DNA from: a virus
Length of the DNA stretch: 64,000 nt
Reading direction: 5' to 3' (one strand)
Virus record (IMG/VR): IMGVR_UViG_3300022934_002729
Coordinates: 1 to 64,000 of that record
Position 1 is the first letter of the stretch. Each line of letters opens with the position of its first letter. This document shows, in pieces, positions 59,376 through 64,000 of the stretch. The position numbers were made by a program, and so were the translations under genes. The notes below the pieces were generated by a model, which worked only from the letters and a program-made list of their open reading frames with translations, was not told the origin of the DNA and ran no database searches.

Positions 59376-62300
59376 TCGTTCCTTCACCTGCGTCTCTAAT
59401 GAAAGCATGGTCGCTTGCTGTTCCACTTGCTGCAAGGCTTCTTCCTGATTCATTGTAAGCCAATCTAAGTTCATTGCCGTAGTGTCCAAACTTATCTCGG
59501 ATTGGTAGTTTTACACTATCACCTGCATCTATTACTGTAGTGCCAGTTAAATGATCTAATGCACTTGTTCCTAGTGTTCCTCGCTTACAATACAATAAAT
59601 TATTTGCATCTCTTGCGCCATATTCAATTCGTTCGCTGCCAATCCAAACTACACCTGTGTTATCAGCCAATACAGTTACATCTGCAAGTGGAATAATTGT
59701 ATCATTGTGTCTGATATCATTTGAAAGTGTAGTTTTGTTTGCATCTACTATAACAATACTTTCTTGAATATTATAGTTTGTGAACATATTAATTTGGAAG
59801 CTACGTGTATCTGTATCTTCTGTGCTGCCGGATGCGTTTGTTTGTACCATTATTCTTACATTTTCTAATAAATCTAATCCGACTAATTCTTCCCCGATTC
59901 TTTCATATTCTGGCTGAATAAACACATTACCTGAATATAGTGTTGCTATATCTTCTTCTGGTGTTGTGAACTCATATGAGAACGCATCATTTCTAAAATA
60001 TTCATCGTCTGTATATCCGTTATCTACATAACTATCTTCTGCTTCGCTACTAGTAAATGTTCCTCCTAATAATATAACATCTCCGTTCCATTGTCTAGTA
60101 TAATCATTCATTTGAATTGTTATCTCAGACTGATATTCATCTTCGACTTGTATAGTCATATTGTCCACAGTAGAAGGACGCTGTTCTAATGTGTGTAACT
60201 TAGTATGGAAAGGTTTAATGTCATGGAAGTATTTTTCAATTGCTGTTGTTCCATAATTTTGATATGTCTTAGGATCTCTAATAAGCGGATGGTCTACTGC
60301 TAGTTTTACATACGTAGTTTTAAATGCAAAGTCATCTGCTGTATTTTCAATAATTGCTTGATACAAACATCTAAACCATAATTTATTATAAAATTCTTTG
60401 TACTGTCCGACAAATACTTTACTTCTTAGTAGGTCCATTAGTAAATTAATAATGTTAGAAACACCACTGTCAAAGCCACTGATATCAAACCCAGCAGCAT
60501 CGAATCCGTGTCCAAACTTACTTTCTAACCATAACTCATCACTTAGTGCAATTGTACCATTCTTTTTCCAGCGAAGGCTATAAGTTCCATTTTCCTTATA
60601 CCACATTTCAGGTCTGTTAATACCATCTTCGTGTAAACTATTTTTAATGTATATATAACTACCATCTGGTATATCTGCTGCGGCATTAACATCTGGCAAC
60701 ACCGGAATAATACTAGTTATATTGTCGAATGTGTAGTCTGGTTGTACACTTGTATCATGTTTATATATTAGCATACCATCGTTATTATATTTTTTATAAG
60801 ACCAATCTACAAAGTTCCAATAATGCTCTAATTTATATTCAACTTCGCCTTCTACGTAAGTTGTGTAGAAAACACTATCCCAATTTAAAATCTCTGATAT
60901 AACACAAATATCTTCTAAATATTCATTTGTTGCATCAACAAAGTTTTGTCTTGCATTAGTAATATCTCTGTATAAACTTTGTGCTGGACGAGTTAAATGT
61001 CCATATCTATTATATTCATGTAGTCTCAAATCTGGCACAGGCTGCCCTCGCCAAATTTCAATGTCAGTTGATTCTGTTTCGGGTGGTAAATTATAATTGT
61101 ACACTCTCGCCCAATGTAATTCATTTGTATCTGTAACAGGATCAGTGACATTTACATTATCATCTAAACAAATATAAAACTTATCATCTTTAGTTACAAC
61201 AGACTCTCGGTTATAAACAGATGCAGCATTCCATTCAGTGTATGTATATAAATCATGATAGTTATTATATCCTGCTAAACTATCACGTATTTTAATATGC
61301 AAGTATTCAGGTATTACAGTGTGAGGATCATTTTCAGCAAGCAATGTCCATTCATTCAATGGCAAACTATTGCTTTCGTAGATTTGATTAATCTGTATAA
61401 CTGTATCATCTGTTATTATTTTATCAATATTGGCTAATAGTAAGTTACTATCTAAACTAGATGCTGCCCATGATATACCTAAATCTTTAAAATTAGTCAA
61501 CATGTTTGCTAATTGATTAACATTGTAATTTCGTATGCCAGATGATGACTCTTTGTTTTTAACCCAGAAGTAATAATTTGTTTGTGAAGTTTTAGTTGCT
61601 GGATTAAAGTATGAATATTCAGACCAGAAGTATCTAGTTTCTCCGTCTATTACTTTTGAATATGGTTGACCTGTAGCAATAGTGCCATCTAAACTACCAC
61701 CAGTTGCTGCAAATTCTTCATACTCCTCAGGTAACACAGAACTACGTGTCCATTCATAAATTTCAATCTCGGAACCTGGAAATAGTCTACCCCATTGTTG
61801 CTGTTGATATTTTTCAGTACCTTGTTCGTAATCTAAATAGATACTAGTAGATAAATCCCACCAGCGTGTTCCGATAAATCTATCAGTCCATGCATCTTCA
61901 TTTTCTTCATAGCCGTTATATGTAGTGTAGTTGTAAATTGCATTATCTGCAGTTGATTTTAAATCAATTTCGCTATCGATAAATCCAGGAATTATTCCTT
62001 TTGCAGGATCATATATTTCTAATACACTAATTAATGTACGTTTGTTTGCATCGTATACTTTTACATTTTCTACTAAGTCGCTTCTTGATTGATTTGGTGC
62101 TGTTCTAACTTTAACCCAGTTACCATCATAATTTCCTGATGTTAATCTAAATTTACCTGTGTAACGATATACTGCAGGTGCACCATTATCATCGTCAATA
62201 AAAGCATACAACGGATCGCCGTTGTGTCTTTTACCTCCGAAATTATATTTAAACACAACAGGAGCATCAGTGCTTAGAGGATTTGTAACATAAGAATTAA

Positions 62301-64000
62301 AGTTTGCTATTAGATCTGCATAACTACTAAATCTAACACTTCTAATTGGATATACATTACCAGCACTGCCTTCTTCTTGAATATATTCATCAATGTAGAA
62401 CATATTAGGATTTTCTGTATCAATTCTTGTTACTTTTCTAACACCGTCGATACTAGGAACAGTATTACTACCAGCAATTAATACATAATCACCAACTTGT
62501 AAATTATGAAACGGTTGATGTTCATCTGAATAATCACGTAAATCAATTGTTATCTGCGCTTCGTCTGCTTCTTCAATGCCGGCACATGCTTTTGTAATAA
62601 ACATACTAAAGTGCATAGCCTGATAAACATTGTAACCTGCATTAATATTAGATTTTTCACTGTTATCAGCAGTCCATATACTAAACACATGCGGATCAAA
62701 TTCAGTCTTTTCAAATATCGTGTATGAATTTCCTAAATCATCGTAACGCTCAGTTTCAAAAACATTACTAACTGTTCCGGGGGATGCAACATAAAGTTGT
62801 GCAGTGATTCCAAGTGTAACATTAGCAGTACCATTACTACCAATTTCCATTGTTTCGTTTGTACTTACTAATCTTAATCTGTTATTACTATTACTTGCTG
62901 TAATACCAGGAATGTTTGCATTATTAATTGAACTAATAGTATCAGTTAAGTCACTGGTCCTGTCAACTGTAATTGTTGTAACTTGTGCAGGTGTTATACC
63001 TGTGTTAAGTCCGATAAAACTATTAGCACTTCCAGCACCAATGAACAATGATGCAGCATTACTTAAAATACGTACTTGTCCAGAACTTAATGCAATTGCA
63101 GATACATTAGGAATACCAGCAGCATTTATCTGTTCTACAACTTCTACAGTTGTTAAATCTGGTGTGCTTAATACGTTAACACCACTACTTCTGATAGTTT
63201 CGTTAGTAGTAGCAAAACCTACTTCTGTATTTGCAGTAGCAGAACTAATAACCAAACTAAATTGAGTTGTAGCATTAGGTACATCTTTACTAATAAACAA
63301 GTTTCCTGCGGCAGTTAAACTGGCTGTTACATTTGGAATATTTGCATCATTAATTTTTTGTACAACTTCTACATCACTATAAATTTTGTTACCATTTGTA
63401 GTTTCTGTTGCAATAATTTCACTTGCAATAAATGCAGATGTAGAATTGTTAACTGCAAAATTTCTTATATTAGTAATGTATGGTGCAGTATCTAGTGCAG
63501 ATTTTGCTGTATTAATATCTAAAATTGGCACTAGCGTATGGTCAGTGTGACTTGTACCTGCTATAGCATTTATTATGGCTAAATCAGTTACAATTAATGC
63601 ATCAAGTTCAGATTCTGATCCTACAGCAAAAGTATTACGAATTGACTCTAGATAATTGATATCAATACCAGATACTGTATCAAAATAATCCACAAGAACT
63701 TGGTTCCATCCTGTAATGCCTTGATTGTCAATAACAGAAGTTCTAAATGATTCAAATGTTGAAATTTTTGTACTTACAAGACTGTTAATTGTTGATTGGT
63801 TAGTAGTAAAAGTTGAACTAAATGCTGCTTGATAACCGTCCTCAATATTAACATTTGTTGTTATAGGTGCTGCATCGTCAAAAACAATACTAACACCATC
63901 AATAATTAATTCTTTGCTACCGTCGGTATTACCTTCTACTGAAAAGTTAGTTACATTTCCTGTTTTTGTTGCAGGTTGCCATACTAGATTAATTACTTCA
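59371..64000 (-). CDS. giant virion structural protein (N-terminus beyond window)
   Basis: At least 1,542 residues; the frame stays open to the right edge, so the start is outside the window. An internal GTG at 63693 is not the true start. The visible N-terminal part has three ~50-residue modules with the pattern INxAxIPxxxAxxxxxxLxI. Long Tyr/Asp/Trp-rich regions follow (KYQQQQWGRLFPGSEIEIYEW; WNAASVYNRESVVTKDDKFY), and near the C-terminus a domain with NKTTLSNDIRHNDTIIPL and WIGSERIEYGARD. This is the composition of a large baseplate or tail structural protein of marine T4-like phages. No catalytic motif seen. Confidence 0.78.
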   Translation of the reverse strand, partial: EVINLVWQPATKTGNVTNFSVEGNTDGSKELIIDGVSIVFDDAAPITTNVNIEDGYQAAFSSTFTTNQSTINSLVSTKISTFESFRTSVIDNQGITGWNQVLVDYFDTVSGIDINYLESIRNTFAVGSESELDALIVTDLAIINAIAGTSHTDHTLVPILDINTAKSALDTAPYITNIRNFAVNNSTSAFIASEIIATETTNGNKIYSDVEVVQKINDANIPNVTASLTAAGNLFISKDVPNATTQFSLVISSATANTEVGFATTNETIRSSGVNVLSTPDLTTVEVVEQINAAGIPNVSAIALSSGQVRILSNAASLFIGAGSANSFIGLNTGITPAQVTTITVDRTSDLTDTISSINNANIPGITASNSNNRLRLVSTNETMEIGSNGTANVTLGITAQLYVASPGTVSNVFETERYDDLGNSYTIFEKTEFDPHVFSIWTADNSEKSNINAGYNVYQAMHFSMFITKACAGIEEADEAQITIDLRDYSDEHQPFHNLQVGDYVLIAGSNTVPSIDGVRKVTRIDTENPNMFYIDEYIQEEGSAGNVYPIRSVRFSSYADLIANFNSYVTNPLSTDAPVVFKYNFGGKRHNGDPLYAFIDDDNGAPAVYRYTGKFRLTSGNYDGNWVKVRTAPNQSRSDLVENVKVYDANKRTLISVLEIYDPAKGIIPGFIDSEIDLKSTADNAIYNYTTYNGYEENEDAWTDRFIGTRWWDLSTSIYLDYEQGTEKYQQQQWGRLFPGSEIEIYEWTRSSVLPEEYEEFAATGGSLDGTIATGQPYSKVIDGETRYFWSEYSYFNPATKTSQTNYYFWVKNKESSSGIRNYNVNQLANMLTNFKDLGISWAASSLDSNLLLANIDKIITDDTVIQINQIYESNSLPLNEWTLLAENDPHTVIPEYLHIKIRDSLAGYNNYHDLYTYTEWNAASVYNRESVVTKDDKFYICLDDNVNVTDPVTDTNELHWARVYNYNLPPETESTDIEIWRGQPVPDLRLHEYNRYGHLTRPAQSLYRDITNARQNFVDATNEYLEDICVISEILNWDSVFYTTYVEGEVEYKLEHYWNFVDWSYKKYNNDGMLIYKHDTSVQPDYTFDNITSIIPVLPDVNAAADIPDGSYIYIKNSLHEDGINRPEMWYKENGTYSLRWKKNGTIALSDELWLESKFGHGFDAAGFDISGFDSGVSNIINLLMDLLRSKVFVGQYKEFYNKLWFRCLYQAIIENTADDFAFKTTYVKLAVDHPLIRDPKTYQNYGTTAIEKYFHDIKPFHTKLHTLEQRPSTVDNMTIQVEDEYQSEITIQMNDYTRQWNGDVILLGGTFTSSEAEDSYVDNGYTDDEYFRNDAFSYEFTTPEEDIATLYSGNVFIQPEYERIGEELVGLDLLENVRIMVQTNASGSTEDTDTRSFQINMFTNYNIQESIVIVDANKTTLSNDIRHNDTIIPLADVTVLADNTGVVWIGSERIEYGARDANNLLYCKRGTLGTSALDHLTGTTVIDAGDSVKLPIRDKFGHYGNELRLAYNESGRSLAASGTASDHAFIRDAGEGTI
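62806..63375 (-). repeat. three protein-level repeats in the giant structural protein
   Basis: Degenerate units of about 50 residues, spaced 65-76 residues apart: VEVVQKINDANIPNVTASL, VEVVEQINAAGIPNVSAIA and TDTISSINNANIPGITASN, each followed by a strand ending in a G-F, G-L or G-I pair. They predict a row of small beta domains. Confidence 0.75.

Noticed and set aside
62804-63265. Plus-strand 153-residue hydrophobic ORF
   Set aside because: It is antisense to the repeat region of the giant structural protein; its hydrophobic Leu/Val/Ile content is the mirror of Asn/Thr/Asp-rich codons.
1-64000. Bacterial genomic island or prophage
   Set aside because: No integrase, transposase, attachment repeats, tRNA or host housekeeping genes; the style of overlaps, late-type boxes and fibre genes fit a lytic T4-like phage genome.
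1-64000. CRISPR array or tRNA genes
   Set aside because: No regularly spaced direct repeats were seen, and there is no non-coding stretch long enough for tRNA genes; a tRNA scan would be decisive.

Overview
This window looks like part of the genome of a T4-like (Caudoviricetes) marine tailed phage. The DNA is AT-rich, genes are packed head to tail with ATGA, TAATG and TTGA overlaps, and no stretch longer than about 60 bases lacks a gene once the small genes listed here are included. A dihydrofolate reductase / thymidylate synthase block, T4-late-type promoter boxes (NATAAATA) and a run of large virion structural genes support this. I see no integrase, transposase, CRISPR array, rRNA, tRNA or ordinary bacterial housekeeping gene. 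The exact host cannot be read from the sequence.

Layout. 1-5193 (+): a truncated hypothetical gene, a VWA/metallopeptidase-like protein, small conserved-type phage proteins and a nucleotide block (DHFR, APS-kinase-like P-loop protein, HxGH nucleotidyltransferase, ThyA). 5205-6969 (+) and 6905-15076 (-): several cupin-fold 2-oxoglutarate (2OG) oxygenase candidates, an SDR, a B12-type radical SAM protein, a sulfotransferase-like protein, a GNAT-like protein, a methyltransferase, a TauD-like protein, a PLP aminotransferase-fold protein and a fatty-acid desaturase. 15081-24071 (-): radical SAM enzymes interleaved with two QueC-like PP-loop ATPases, a nitroreductase-like protein and a second SDR. 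24115-36748: more radical SAM enzymes on both strands, plus an SGNH hydrolase, a repeat-methyltransferase fusion, a glycosyltransferase-like protein, a NodU-type carbamoyltransferase with a 38-residue partner, a GDPD-like protein and a sugar nucleotidyltransferase. 36775-52515: two SGNH proteins, glycosyltransferase-like proteins, a 2OG oxygenase, a Gly-rich small protein, six more radical SAM enzymes, a kinase-like protein and a 752-residue methyltransferase. 52516-64000 (-): three glycosyltransferase-like genes followed by tail/fibre-type structural genes, ending in a very large structural protein cut by the window edge.

The striking feature is the count: 18 radical SAM enzymes in about 44 kb (12 with an N-terminal twitch-like Cys module, 3 with a C-terminal SPASM-type module, 1 B12-type, 2 others). 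They are mixed with seven or eight 2OG oxygenases, three methyltransferases, up to six glycosyltransferase-like proteins, three SGNH proteins and two PP-loop ATPases. The enzyme mix and the adjoining fibre genes suggest a large phage-encoded pathway that makes or modifies an unusual surface molecule (virion glycan, or host envelope glycan/lipid). That is inference; no substrate is proven by the sequence.

Transcription also has a clear pattern. All three divergent junctions carry back-to-back late-type promoter boxes, and in five cases the box ends exactly 5 nt before the ATG, as expected for leaderless late mRNAs. All four convergent junctions have overlapping coding tails.
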